Shown here: one piece after another, positions 42,182 through 50,451 of the stretch
How positions within the stretch are numbered: the first letter of the stretch is position 1
How the letters are laid out: every line of letters begins with the position of its first letter
IMG/VR virus record: IMGVR_UViG_3300042691_029373
Location: 1-64,000 of that record
Reading direction: 5' to 3' (one strand)
DNA: 64,000 nucleotides
DNA from: a virus
Notes under the pieces: generated by a model
The model's input: only the letters and a program-made list of their open reading frames with translations
What the model was told of the DNA's origin: nothing
Database searches by the model: none
Position numbers and translations under genes: made by a program

Positions 42182-42975
42182 ATGATAATAAATATAAAGA
42201 AATTACGAACTAAACAAACTCACTCATTCATCCCCCACTTTGTGGGTCGTTCCGTTCCACTAGCGTTTCACTCCACTGATGTATTCGTTCATTTGTTTAT
42301 TTCCTAATTTCTCCCCCATTAATTAAGGACACATATGAGGGGACAATATATTATACCTTATGGTATAATACTGAAAGGTATAAAAGAATACCCTATCGGG
42401 TATTAATTTGTGGTATACATGTGGTATTATACCTTATCGGGTATAGAGTAACCCACAACCCACACTATATTGTGATTTATATGTAACATTGTAATGTTAT
42501 GATAACAAACTATGGTAAATCCATATTATAGTGTGATTTTAACAGGGTTATATAGTTGTCCCCATATAAGGTGTCAGTGTTGAAGGGGAATATAATACCC
42601 CACTAAAGTGGTCTCGTTGAAGAATTATTAATGGTCTATTTAGGGTCTATCCTAACACACTACGTGTTTCCCCGCTCCACATACTATAACTTACATTTTT
42701 TGCTGGGGTTTATATACATATAAAAAACTGGTCCTTACGACCCCTACAGAGGGGAAAAATCCCCATTCTAATACCCTACATGACCAATAGTGGTGGTAAA
42801 TTGTGGTAAGACATGGTGGTAAAAGGTGGGAGAAAAGTGTCAGAGGGGATTATCCCCATCGTCAAGTGAGACTGACATTTTGACAAAATCAAGTTTTTTA
42901 ACATAATTAACAAAGAAAAATTACACCTGACATGATGTCATCCCCAACCTGATTGACTTTTTACTACATGTTATT
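42182..42975. repeat. Noncoding block rich in short palindromes (left block)
   Basis: About 790 bases without a convincing gene. Perfect hairpins include 42349-42370 (9-bp stem, TATTATACC), 42387-42404 (7 bp, AATACCC), 42484-42499 (7 bp, TAACATT), 42751-42764 (GGGG/CCCC), 42845-42857 (GGGGAT/ATCCCC), 42877-42889 (ATTTTG/CAAAAT) and 42928-42940 (TGACAT/ATGTCA). GGTAT, TGTGATTT and GTGGTAA words recur. Base composition, with runs of C and G, is unlike the neighbouring genes. It shares motifs with the block at 44013. Confidence 0.7.
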
Positions 42976-43293
42976 ATGTTTAGTTATATGTACCTTAATA
43001 ACTTTAGAACCGATGTTACAAGACACGGGGATGACTACATCGTTAATTATGAGGGTGATGACTCATATGGACATTGTATATACAAACAGTTAGACCTTAC
43101 GGGGAGTAACAAACCTATACGACAGAATGTGATGTTATTAACACACTGTCAGATGGGGGGAATAATAGATAACATAAATAAAAAGTCCCCACTCAAAGAG
43201 GGGGACCATGACAACCTGTCCAAAGAGATTAGGGAACACTCGTTATCTATTTTGACATCTTACCTCGAAGGTCAGACAGAAGATAACGATTAA
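42976..43293 (+). CDS. Possible hypothetical protein in the palindrome island
   Basis: 105 residues, acidic (DDYIVNYEGDDSYG). No tag and no clear ATATTTAT; a TTGACTTTTTACTACATGTTAT stretch lies upstream. The G/C-run content resembles the noncoding block, so it could be a chance frame. It overlaps the convergent peptidase gene by 47 bases. Confidence 0.4.
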   Translation: MFSYMYLNNFRTDVTRHGDDYIVNYEGDDSYGHCIYKQLDLTGSNKPIRQNVMLLTHCQMGGIIDNINKKSPLKEGDHDNLSKEIREHSLSILTSYLEGQTEDND

Positions 43294-43648
43294 GTTTCTT
43301 CTCCATCTTTCGAGCTTCCACTTCAAAGGGGTTGTTCCAATAACCAAACTCTGCGTTGGCCGAAGCATACTTGGTGGTGACAGGTTGTAAGTAGTGAGTA
43401 TATTCATGAATGAAGGTGGAGGTCAAACGTCCAACTGTCTTACACTCATTCACACATATGCGAATGTGATTAACGTATGGACAATAGAAACCATAGAACC
43501 CTTCCCCATCATTACCATAAGAATATGTTAGGTCGCTACGCTTTCTGTTATTAACCCCCATATTCTCATGACACCATTTAGCACAGAACCGAAGAACTTT
43601 CTTTACTTGTTTCTTGGATAAGGTTGAGGTTTTTGTGTTGCTGTACAT
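43247..43648 (-). CDS. HExxH metallopeptidase-like protein
   Basis: 133 residues. STFIHEYTHYLQPV has the HExxH zinc site and NPFEVEARKMEKK follows at the spacing of SprT/minimal metalloproteases. The same pair of motifs is in the membrane-anchored protein at 1746. No signal peptide. An upstream helix with CAKWCHEN may bind metal too. Target unknown. Confidence 0.65.
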   Translation of the reverse strand: MYSNTKTSTLSKKQVKKVLRFCAKWCHENMGVNNRKRSDLTYSYGNDGEGFYGFYCPYVNHIRICVNECKTVGRLTSTFIHEYTHYLQPVTTKYASANAEFGYWNNPFEVEARKMEKKLNRYLLSDLRGKMSK

Positions 43649-44000
43649 TGGTTTTCTTTTTATAGGTTATCTTTCCGAGTTTCGATGAGTGGATATTGTA
43701 GAACTTTAATAAGGTATGAAGGAGGGTATTGTTATATGACCAATAGATATCGTTGTTCCTTCTACGGGTGATGAGAGCTTGACTACGTCCCCACTGTTTA
43801 TAGTTGATACACATCTTGGAGTCCTCAATGATATCAACTTCAACATTGACAACACCCCAACTATAACCTTCCCCATAGTTATATGCTAGCTCCCTAATGG
43901 AAACGAAGCGAAAGGTTCCCTTCATAGTTCCATACTCAAAGGGGAAGGTCTGCTTACCGAGTCCCTTCTTAATAATCTTGGTGAGTTGTTTGTTATCCAT
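43578..44000 (-). CDS. Hypothetical protein
   Basis: 140 residues. Basic start (DNKQLTKIIKKGLGK), beta-rich middle, Lys/Gln-rich tail that overlaps the peptidase gene by 71 bases, an unusually long overlap. A TATATTTG promoter lies 5 bases upstream. No family recognised. Confidence 0.55.
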   Translation of the reverse strand: MDNKQLTKIIKKGLGKQTFPFEYGTMKGTFRFVSIRELAYNYGEGYSWGVVNVEVDIIEDSKMCINYKQWGRSQALITRRRNNDIYWSYNNTLLHTLLKFYNIHSSKLGKITYKKKTNVQQHKNLNLIQETSKESSSVLC

Positions 44001-44004
44001 GACA

Positions 44005-44012
44005 CAAATATA
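44005..44012 (-). promoter_or_regulatory. Bacteroidetes-type -7 box (TATATTTG)
   Basis: CAAATATA on the plus strand, 5 bases from the start codon at 44000. It drives the two minus-strand genes of the island. Confidence 0.65.
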
Positions 44013-44460
44013 CGGCGAAACTCTTCTCCCACAATGGAATAGTCAAGTAGTTATCAACAAATAAAAATGTTAAATCTCTTGGTTGGTATTCATTCCCGCC
44101 GTAACTTTGGTTGATGCTTTTCTGTGTGGGGGAAACAATAAAGCATCATGCTAAGTTACGGCCCCCAAGGTTATCCACCAAACAATTTAACATATAAACT
44201 TCGTTCCTCAGGTCGAGAAGTTATTAACAATGCTTGTATATGTCCCCATTCTGACATGACATCATTAGAGACCATTACAGACAGGGGGGACCTATTCTGT
44301 CAGACTGTCATAACGGTAGGGGGACTCCCTCATTTACCCCCTATACACGGGGGATACCCCTCCCCTCCCCGTATCCTCCCCCCATATATGACATTTTGAC
44401 GGTCAAAAAGGGGGGGATAATCCCCTAATCAAAGTATGTATATAAAAAAACTTCCAGAAA
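44013..44460. repeat. Noncoding block rich in G/C runs and palindromes (right block)
   Basis: About 450 bases with no convincing gene. It holds GACAG...CTGTC near 44280, TTTTGAC/GTCAAAA at 44394-44408 and GGGGAT/ATCCCC at 44413-44425. The 12-mer TGACATTTTGAC occurs here at 44389 and in the left block at 42873, and the GGGGAT hairpin occurs in both. A frame of 83 codons (44148-44399) is rejected as chance. Confidence 0.6.
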
Positions 44461-44501
44461 AATTTTTGGAAAATTTTGGGTATTTATTATAAAACACTAA
44501 T

Positions 44502-44879
44502 ATGAAAAAAACAGTTAGACTTACAGAATCAGATTTAGTTAATTTGATTAAGAGAATTATAAAAGAAGAAGAGGGAACGGACTTATCTAATGTTAGAGCC
44601 GAGTTTATAGATTTAATAAAGAGTATGAATTGGGAGTTTAATCCAAATCATAACATGTCAGGGTTTGCGTTTGTCCCTAAAAAAGGGGACATTGGATATA
44701 GTGGGTTTAAGCAAGACAGTTTCAATATGTATATTGGCAAACCATTAATCTTTAATGGTAGTGATGATAATGAATATTGTTATTTAGATAAGAATAATAA
44801 TTTTGTTCTCAAGAGATTTGGTAAAAAGTCAACCTCCCCTTTATCATCAGGGATTGGTGGTATTAAGAATTTATTGTGA
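44502..44879 (+). CDS. Tagged hypothetical protein
   Basis: 125 residues. Class I tag KKTVRLTESDLVNLIKRII with IKE|E. The body is beta-rich with Gly and Asn (GFAFVPKKGDIGYSGFKQD). Preceded by GGTATTTATTATAAAACAC. First gene of the main tagged array. Confidence 0.7.
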   Translation: MKKTVRLTESDLVNLIKRIIKEEEGTDLSNVRAEFIDLIKSMNWEFNPNHNMSGFAFVPKKGDIGYSGFKQDSFNMYIGKPLIFNGSDDNEYCYLDKNNNFVLKRFGKKSTSPLSSGIGGIKNLL

Positions 44880-44915
44880 GATATTAACCCCTCCGATGAT
44901 AGTATTGTCGGACCG

Positions 44916-44936
44916 ACCCCTCCCACAAAGAGGGGT
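44916..44936 (+). terminator. Intrinsic terminator
   Basis: ACCCCTC and GAGGGGT form a 7-bp stem with a 7-base loop, followed by TTTTTATTTT. Confidence 0.8.
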
Positions 44937-45047
44937 TTTTTATTTTCCCGTATATTGACCCCCCATTCTATAAAGGTCCCATATACTGAAAAAAAATTTC
45001 TGGAAAAAATTTGATAAATTGGGAACTGTGTATTATCCTTATACTCT

Positions 45048-45173
45048 ATGAAAAATTTCTTTATTAAATATAAGAAACCTATTGTGGTAACATTGTCTAT
45101 AACCATCCTTCAACTGCTTTTTGGGTTTGACCCCAAGTTTACATTGATTAATATTATTTGGTTATTTCTATAA
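45048..45173 (+). CDS. Very small membrane protein
   Basis: 41 residues, read directly from the sequence: KNFFIKYKKPIVVTLSITIL then QLLFGFDPK and a second hydrophobic stretch (LINIIWLFL). Untagged, inside the tagged array. The region before it (TGTATTATCCTTATACT) has a weak promoter-like form. Confidence 0.5.
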   Translation: MKNFFIKYKKPIVVTLSITILQLLFGFDPKFTLINIIWLFL

Positions 45174-45240
45174 TTTTTTCCCTTCGGGTTGTCAATCCCC
45201 CTACCCCCTTTTTTGTTTTATGATATATTTATATATAAAA
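45174..45240 (+). repeat. Intergenic cassette copy 1 (TTCGGG, CCCCCTACCCCC, T-run, ATATTTAT)
   Basis: Order of elements: TTTTTTCCCTTCGGGTTGT, AATCCCCCTACCCCC, TTTTTTGTTTT, GATATATTTAT. The same order recurs before the next tagged genes. It probably combines an end signal for the previous gene with the start element of the next. Confidence 0.75.
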
Positions 45241-45248
45241 TTAATAAT

Positions 45249-45623
45249 ATGAAAAAAGTTATAAGATTAACCGAATCGGATTTAGTTCGTTTAGTAAAAC
45301 AAGTTATAAATGAGCAATCTATTCCTGAACCCGAAAAGATTTCCGCTGACCATGCTAAATTTGAGGAATATGTAAAGACAAAATGGGGTTGGAAGGAAGA
45401 CCCTTATGCTTCAATTGACTTTGAAGGAGGTGATAACAAGTTTACAATATGTGATGGTCCGTGTGGTTCACTTATTCCTGGTACAGATGTTAATAGTGTT
45501 ACATGGGATGGAAAAACTAAAACGGTATATGGAACCGTATCATTTGGAGTTGACCCCAAACCAATTTCATGGAGTTATAAATTTAACCAAATGAAAACAT
45601 GGTTTGATTCTTCTTTCGGATAA
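45249..45623 (+). CDS. Tagged hypothetical protein
   Basis: 124 residues from the ATG at 45249. Class I tag KKVIRLTESDLVRLVKQVI with INE|Q. The body has FTICDGPCGSLIPGTD with two Cys and beta strands (KTVYGTVSFGVDPKPISWSY). No family recognised. Confidence 0.7.
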   Translation: MKKVIRLTESDLVRLVKQVINEQSIPEPEKISADHAKFEEYVKTKWGWKEDPYASIDFEGGDNKFTICDGPCGSLIPGTDVNSVTWDGKTKTVYGTVSFGVDPKPISWSYKFNQMKTWFDSSFG

Positions 45624-45650
45624 ATCAAATATGATTCATTAAAAATACAC

Positions 45651-45671
45651 CCCCTATTCAATGAGTAGGGG
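45651..45671 (+). terminator. Intrinsic terminator
   Basis: CCCCTA and TAGGGG form a 6-bp stem with a 9-base loop followed by TTTTTTG. Confidence 0.75.
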
Positions 45672-45690
45672 TTTTTTGTTTTCTATAACA

Positions 45691-45720
45691 CGACCCCCTT
45701 TTTTATTCTGATATATTTAT
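45691..45720 (+). repeat. Intergenic cassette copy 2 (partial)
   Basis: CGACCCCCTTTTTTATTCTG followed by ATATATTTAT: the C-run, T-run and ATATTTAT parts without TTCGGG, which here is replaced by a normal terminator. Confidence 0.65.
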
Positions 45721-45726
45721 TCTTAT

Positions 45727-46035
45727 ATGAGATATATTATAACGGAAGAACAAAATAATATTATTCGTGTCCTACGAAGAATTGACCAAGACCATGATTT
45801 GATTCAGGATATTGTTGTTGAGGGAATGGAAATGTATTTGTGTGATTATGACCCCTTTAATTATTTTTATGAATTTTTATGTCGGAACTCAGCATTTACT
45901 TATCTTTTAAATTATTTTGATAACCCACGTCAAGAAGGGTTCATGAAAATGGAAGATTATATGACTGATTATATTAAGGAAAACTTTAAGGAAATGATTG
46001 TTACCTATTGGGAAGATAATAAGGAATATTGTTAA
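45727..46035 (+). CDS. Tagged small protein
   Basis: 102 residues. Class II tag RYIITEEQNNIIRVLRRID with ITE. The body is aromatic and acidic (YLCDYDPFNYFYEFLC). The ATG is 6 bases after ATATATTTAT. No family recognised. Confidence 0.65.
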   Translation: MRYIITEEQNNIIRVLRRIDQDHDLIQDIVVEGMEMYLCDYDPFNYFYEFLCRNSAFTYLLNYFDNPRQEGFMKMEDYMTDYIKENFKEMIVTYWEDNKEYC

Positions 46036-46039
46036 AAAA

Positions 46040-46091
46040 TTTTTTTCCGTTCCGATTCCCCCTACCCCCTTTTTTATTTTGATGTATTTAT
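46040..46091 (+). repeat. Intergenic cassette copy 3
   Basis: TTTTTTTCCGTTCCGATT, CCCCCTACCCCC, TTTTTTATTTT, GATGTATTTAT. Same order as copy 1. Confidence 0.75.
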
Positions 46092-46097
46092 TGTTAT

Positions 46098-46436
46098 ATG
46101 AATCTCACAGAATTATCACATGTTTTAACGAAGGTGTATAACAAACTTGGAAACAAGTATCTTGTTGATAATTATATTACCGAGCCGTTTGAGTTTGAGG
46201 TTAAGGTAAAATATGGTGACCCATATGAATATTATAAGTATTATGCCGAGGTTTATAGTATTCCTGATATGCCACATGATTTTAGGTATAGACCTGAAGT
46301 TAGAAAAGAAAAAAAGAAGTATGCCGTTGGAGCCGATATTAGCGTTGTTGGGAGTGATTTTAAAAGTATGATTGAATATGTTGACCCTGAAAAGAAACAG
46401 TCCATTGGTGTTAACTTTATGAATGTTAAAAAATAA
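46098..46436 (+). CDS. Tagged small protein (variant tag)
   Basis: 112 residues. Begins NLTELSHVLTKVYNKLGNK; LTE is the site and the helix follows, but the tag is shorter than the class II form. Body basic and Tyr rich. Its place in the cassette array supports membership of the tagged set. Confidence 0.6.
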   Translation: MNLTELSHVLTKVYNKLGNKYLVDNYITEPFEFEVKVKYGDPYEYYKYYAEVYSIPDMPHDFRYRPEVRKEKKKYAVGADISVVGSDFKSMIEYVDPEKKQSIGVNFMNVKK

Positions 46437-46494
46437 TTTTTTCCCTTCGGGTTTGTAATCCCCCTACCCCCTTTTTTGTTTGAGATATATTTAT
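46437..46494 (+). repeat. Intergenic cassette copy 4
   Basis: TTTTTTCCCTTCGGGTTTGT, AATCCCCCTACCCCC, TTTTTTGTTT, GAGATATATTTAT. Nearly identical to copy 1. Confidence 0.8.
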
Positions 46495-46498
46495 CTAT

Positions 46499-47038
46499 AT
46501 GAAATACATTCTTACGGAGTCACAGTATGCTGGGCTGATGAAACTAATTAAAAAACAAGAAGAGGATTTGAGTTTTTTGAAAAGTAGTGTGGTCTCTACA
46601 ATCGAACATGACGTAACAGATTTTTTAAACTCCAAGTTTCAAGGTAGATTTGGACACTATGGTTATACGCAATATCCCGTATTTTTTATTTATCCTGATA
46701 AATTAACCTCTGAACTTACAAAATATAATAGGAGAGAACCGGCTTTGGTTATTGCTTATAATATAAAAAAATCTACAGGCAAAGTTGAAATTAATATTTT
46801 TTGGAATACTAAAGTGAGTTTTAATTATAAAACAGAAGATGGTAAATGGAAAAGAAATAAGTATCCCCAAAATACCATTAAGTGGGATTATATGAATAAC
46901 CCTGACGGAGAAGAGGAATTCTTATCTAAATTGGAAAAGACCATTAACGGAAGAATAAGTGAAAGGGCTCAAAACAAAATTATTGATGATTTTGAAAAAC
47001 TTTATAGAGAAGAATATCAAACTAGTATATTAAATTAA
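46499..47038 (+). CDS. Tagged hypothetical protein
   Basis: 179 residues. Class II tag KYILTESQYAGLMKLIKKQ with LTE. Body alpha/beta with KSTGKVEINIFWNTKVSFNY and a basic helix near the end. No family recognised. Confidence 0.65.
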   Translation: MKYILTESQYAGLMKLIKKQEEDLSFLKSSVVSTIEHDVTDFLNSKFQGRFGHYGYTQYPVFFIYPDKLTSELTKYNRREPALVIAYNIKKSTGKVEINIFWNTKVSFNYKTEDGKWKRNKYPQNTIKWDYMNNPDGEEEFLSKLEKTINGRISERAQNKIIDDFEKLYREEYQTSILN

Positions 47039-47050
47039 TTTTCTAAAATT

Positions 47051-47104
47051 TTTTCCTTCGGGCCGGCAATCCCATACCCACTTTTTTATTTCCGATATAT
47101 TTAT
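47051..47104 (+). repeat. Intergenic cassette copy 5
   Basis: TTTTCCTTCGGGCCGGC, AATCCCATACCCAC, TTTTTTATTT, CCGATATATTTAT. It is the most diverged copy in the C-run. Confidence 0.7.
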
Positions 47105-47108
47105 ATAT

Positions 47109-47480
47109 ATGAAAAAGATAATTAGACTTACCGAATCCGAACTAATCAAAGTTGTAAAACGTATTATTAACGAACAGCATTTTGATGAATTTATGACATC
47201 ATCTGAAACATCTTCAGTCTCTAATGTCGTACAAAATCTTGAAAGAGAAATGGGTGATTACAAAAATAAAATGGATGGATTTTTATCCGATTTGAAATCA
47301 TCAGGTGATATTGATTGGAATAGATTCTTGAAGCAAGTTAGAAATCAAACAAGTGAAATATTTCATAAGTATGATGATGAATCTTTATCTAGGGAGGACT
47401 CATTAAACCTCTTCAATACATTCTCCCAACTCCAATCAAACCTTCTTAATCATTATAAAGGACAATACAGAAATTCTTAA
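47109..47480 (+). CDS. Tagged helical protein
   Basis: 123 residues. Class I tag KKIIRLTESELIKVVKRII with INE|Q. The body is helical with coiled-coil character (NLEREMGDYKNKMDGFLSDL). The next tagged gene follows after 13 bases. Confidence 0.7.
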   Translation: MKKIIRLTESELIKVVKRIINEQHFDEFMTSSETSSVSNVVQNLEREMGDYKNKMDGFLSDLKSSGDIDWNRFLKQVRNQTSEIFHKYDDESLSREDSLNLFNTFSQLQSNLLNHYKGQYRNS

Positions 47481-47493
47481 TTAATATAATATT

Positions 47494-47772
47494 ATGAAAA
47501 AGATAATTAGACTTACAGAATCAGATTTAACAAGAATTGTTAAACGTGCTATTAACGAATCGGACCGAGCTTATGGTCATGAAGAAATAGGTAAACTATA
47601 TTCTAAATTGGGAGACGATGAGGATGTTGAATTGAGTGACGAGTCTGGCGAATTGTCAGGTGGGATTGTTAAGAAGATTGACTATGTAAAGAATATGCTG
47701 AGAAAAGCCATAAAGAATGAGGATTGGGAAATGGTTAATAGAGCCATGAGTTATCTTAACATGAAATTATAA
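47494..47772 (+). CDS. Tagged small helical protein
   Basis: 92 residues. Class I tag KKIIRLTESDLTRIVKRAI with INE|S, nearly identical to the preceding gene's tag while the bodies differ. The body is acidic then helical (KNEDWEMVNRAMSYLNMK). Confidence 0.7.
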   Translation: MKKIIRLTESDLTRIVKRAINESDRAYGHEEIGKLYSKLGDDEDVELSDESGELSGGIVKKIDYVKNMLRKAIKNEDWEMVNRAMSYLNMKL

Positions 47773-47812
47773 AAAATAGTTTTTTCATTATATTTATAAT
47801 AAAACAATTATA

Positions 47813-48067
47813 ATGGGAAAAAAAATTCGATTGACCGAATCTGAGTTAACCAAATTAATAAAGAAAATGATTTCGGAAGACTTGGAAATGATGGACGTTT
47901 CCTCAGATTCTGATTATTATAAAGCAAGAAAACGAGAAGTATCCATACCCAAAGACGATTTGGCGTTACTAGGTCATATGGCCACAAGGTATTGTGAAAG
48001 AAAAGAAAATCTACCAGATTGTCAAAGAGTTCAGGATTTGTATTCCCGTTATCAATTATTTATGTAA
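47813..48067 (+). CDS. Tagged small protein
   Basis: 84 residues. Class I tag GKKIRLTESELTKLIKKMI with ISE|D. The body has CERKENLPDCQRV with a Cys pair. Preceded by TATATTTATAATAAAAC. Confidence 0.7.
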   Translation: MGKKIRLTESELTKLIKKMISEDLEMMDVSSDSDYYKARKREVSIPKDDLALLGHMATRYCERKENLPDCQRVQDLYSRYQLFM

Positions 48068-48078
48068 AATTAAAGAAA

Positions 48079-48327
48079 ATGAAAAAACCTATTAGATTAA
48101 CCGAATCCGACCTTAATAGAATTGTTAAAAAAACAATTATGGAAATGGGAGGTATGACCAATTCAATTGAGATGTATGACTTCAATAAAAGAAAAATGAT
48201 AAATGGATTACATCAATTGAAATCCTCCATAGATAGTGGAGATAATGAAACTGCATCACATATTGTACAAGTTTTACTTTTAACATTAAACGAACTTGAT
48301 TCTTATGTTGATGAAATGAAAAGATAA
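48079..48327 (+). CDS. Tagged small helical protein
   Basis: 82 residues from the ATG at 48079. Class I tag KKPIRLTESDLNRIVKKTI with IME|M. Helical body (GLHQLKSSIDSGDNETASHI) resembling the last helices of the protein at 47494. Confidence 0.7.
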   Translation: MKKPIRLTESDLNRIVKKTIMEMGGMTNSIEMYDFNKRKMINGLHQLKSSIDSGDNETASHIVQVLLLTLNELDSYVDEMKR

Positions 48328-48331
48328 CATT

Positions 48332-49225
48332 ATGAAAAATTTATATTTTTTAGACAACTCAGAAAGAGAAAGAATTCTCAATCTACATGAATCGGCAACC
48401 AAGAATCAATATTTGATTAACGAACAATCGGCAGATAAAGATATTGCCGGTAGAATATATAAAGCATCGTATGGACCTGGTACAGGTAGTGATTTTTTAA
48501 CCGCAATACAAGCAATATCTAGTTTACAACAATTGAAAAATGTTGATGCTCTTTTGAAGAGTGGTTATGGTCAACTTGGTCTACAAGGTCAAATTAACGA
48601 TGAATTTAACCCACAAGAAGCAACCGATAGAGCAAGCTTAAAGGCGTTTCAGAGTCACTTGGCTAAACTTGGTGCTACGATGACATTCGACCAAAATAGA
48701 AACGAAAGTGTTGTTATTAATTACCAATCAACCGTTCAAGCTCAACCTGAGACACAAAAAACAGAAGAGCAACAAGTGGCTGATTGGTCACAAAAATTCC
48801 CATGTGTTGTAAACTATCCCGGAGCCCAAAAAATTGCCAATCCCCGTACCGATACTAATGTTTCAGGCACTGTTGCTTATAAAATAGGTGAATTTACTTA
48901 TTTTATTGATGGTAACCAATATGGTAAAGGAAGTTATAGTACCTACACATGTGATGATGCATTTTTCAAAAATTCGTCAAGAGTACAAGCCAATCCAGAA
49001 CAAAAGGGAGGTAAGACAAGTGGTGCTCCACAACCTTACAAACATGCTCAACATGTAACAAATGTTCAGAACAAATTAAAGGAGATTGACCCGGCCTTCG
49101 CTGGTGGAGTTACAAAAACAGGTCAAATGGACCAAGCTACTATAAACAAGCTCATGGAAATACTTATGTCAAAAAAGATGCCTGAGACTAAAGTTGAGAC
49201 ACCGGCTCCTGAAGCTGAAGGTTAA
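48332..49225 (+). CDS. Tagged protein with PG-binding-like C terminus
   Basis: 297 residues. Tag NLYFLDNSERERILNLHESA and then YLINEQ (INE|Q at about 31), the same two-part tag as in the wall hydrolase at 561. Next DIAGRIYKASYGPGTGSDFL, a Gly-rich helical segment, then a Gln/Glu linker. The last part (VQNKLKEIDPAFAGGVTKTG) looks like a peptidoglycan-binding repeat. Probably a virion protein contacting the wall. Confidence 0.6.
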   Translation: MKNLYFLDNSERERILNLHESATKNQYLINEQSADKDIAGRIYKASYGPGTGSDFLTAIQAISSLQQLKNVDALLKSGYGQLGLQGQINDEFNPQEATDRASLKAFQSHLAKLGATMTFDQNRNESVVINYQSTVQAQPETQKTEEQQVADWSQKFPCVVNYPGAQKIANPRTDTNVSGTVAYKIGEFTYFIDGNQYGKGSYSTYTCDDAFFKNSSRVQANPEQKGGKTSGAPQPYKHAQHVTNVQNKLKEIDPAFAGGVTKTGQMDQATINKLMEILMSKKMPETKVETPAPEAEG

Positions 49226-49239
49226 AAAAGATACCAATT

Positions 49240-50451
49240 ATGAAATTTATAATTACCGAAGAGGAAAAAAAATATATTAAGGGACTCTATGGGTTGATAA
49301 CTGAACAGACCAATGTTTCTAATGTTGTCATACCCGACAATATTTTGGAATATTCATATGACGAATGGGTAAAATGGTATAATGAAAATATAAAACCATT
49401 CAACTCTACAACTCTAAGGAAAATAGTAAAAAATCGTATACCCGATAACCCTGATTTATTATTATCAGATGGTATAAGAAGCATCACTAAAACTCCGGAT
49501 GATAGAAGTAAATTCAATGGATTATTGAAAAAGTTTAACACTCCTCTATCTTCAAGTGCGACTATTTCAGAAAGAGATTCATTAATTTCAGCCTTCGAGC
49601 TAGCTCAAAATCTTGTTAATGAAGTTTATGAAAAATGGAATGATAGTTTGAAAAAAAATATGGTATTAACCATAACAGAAACAACAGAAACCGTTCCTGG
49701 CGAATCTATCGGTGGTACGGTAGAATTCCCAATTGAATGGAATCCTGATACCAATATTCAGTTATATGTTAATAATGAGTGGGAGTTGTCTCCAGAAGCC
49801 ATTGAATCTTATAATCAAAATATTCTAAGTAAAGTAAATATTGCGAAAGAACAATTCCCAAATGCGATAATATCATTGAAGTCATTGGATATTCAAACTT
49901 CTGCATCAAGATATAGAAATACCGGGCGGGCATCCGATTTAACTTTTCAAGAGCTATCAGGATATAGAAACAATTCTGCCAAAGATTATATAATTAATTC
50001 ATTAAAAGAAAATGGTGTCACCGAGACGGATACCGTAACCCCAACTCAACAATATTTAGGAAGTAATGGTGATGGTACCACAGGACCTAATCCTCCTGAG
50101 CCAAATGCTTATGTTAATGGAGGTAATGTTAAAATGAATACAACATCTACCGAACCAAGAAACCAATTTGGAGAACCTCACGCAACACCTGAAGAATATA
50201 ACCAATACAAATATTTAAAAGTGAAAATTGTTTTAGCCGCCACGATAGAGACAGAGGAAACCACACAGTCACCTGTTGAAGTTTTCAATTACTCATTGGA
50301 TATTGACGGTAAAATTATACCACCACCAACTCCGGTTAAAAGACCAAAACCAAAAGGTAAGTCATCCTCATTTAATTTCAGGGATAAATTAGCAGGATTT
50401 TTGAGTATAAATCCTAAATTATGTGCCGCTTATCAATCAGGAGGAAACTAA
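49240..50451 (+). CDS. Tagged protein with OmpA-like segment
   Basis: 403 residues. Class II tag KFIITEEEKKYIKGLYGLI with two ITE sites, the second in LITEQTN. Residues about 195-260 (AIISLKSLDIQTSASRYRNT, then LSGYRNNSAKDYIINSL) resemble the SxxRA-type helix of OmpA-like domains that bind peptidoglycan. Pro-rich basic tail (PTPVKRPKPKGK). The 3' end overlaps the convergent secreted gene. Confidence 0.55.
   Translation: MKFIITEEEKKYIKGLYGLITEQTNVSNVVIPDNILEYSYDEWVKWYNENIKPFNSTTLRKIVKNRIPDNPDLLLSDGIRSITKTPDDRSKFNGLLKKFNTPLSSSATISERDSLISAFELAQNLVNEVYEKWNDSLKKNMVLTITETTETVPGESIGGTVEFPIEWNPDTNIQLYVNNEWELSPEAIESYNQNILSKVNIAKEQFPNAIISLKSLDIQTSASRYRNTGRASDLTFQELSGYRNNSAKDYIINSLKENGVTETDTVTPTQQYLGSNGDGTTGPNPPEPNAYVNGGNVKMNTTSTEPRNQFGEPHATPEEYNQYKYLKVKIVLAATIETEETTQSPVEVFNYSLDIDGKIIPPPTPVKRPKPKGKSSSFNFRDKLAGFLSINPKLCAAYQSGGN

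Noticed and set aside
44148-44399. Open frame of 83 codons in the right noncoding block
   Set aside because: The product is Pro- and Gly-rich from C/G runs (PPIHGGYPSPPRILPPYM), unlike any other protein here, and has no start element; chance frame in a palindrome-rich block.
42182-44460. CRISPR array
   Set aside because: Repeats are short palindromes of different sequence and spacing; there is no constant repeat-spacer length and no cas gene.
42182-44460. Insertion sequence
   Set aside because: No transposase-like gene lies between the two blocks, and the blocks are not simple terminal inverted repeats.
44780-45106. Minus-strand frame of 108 codons
   Set aside because: It covers the end of a tagged gene, a terminator and a small plus-strand membrane protein gene; no start signal.
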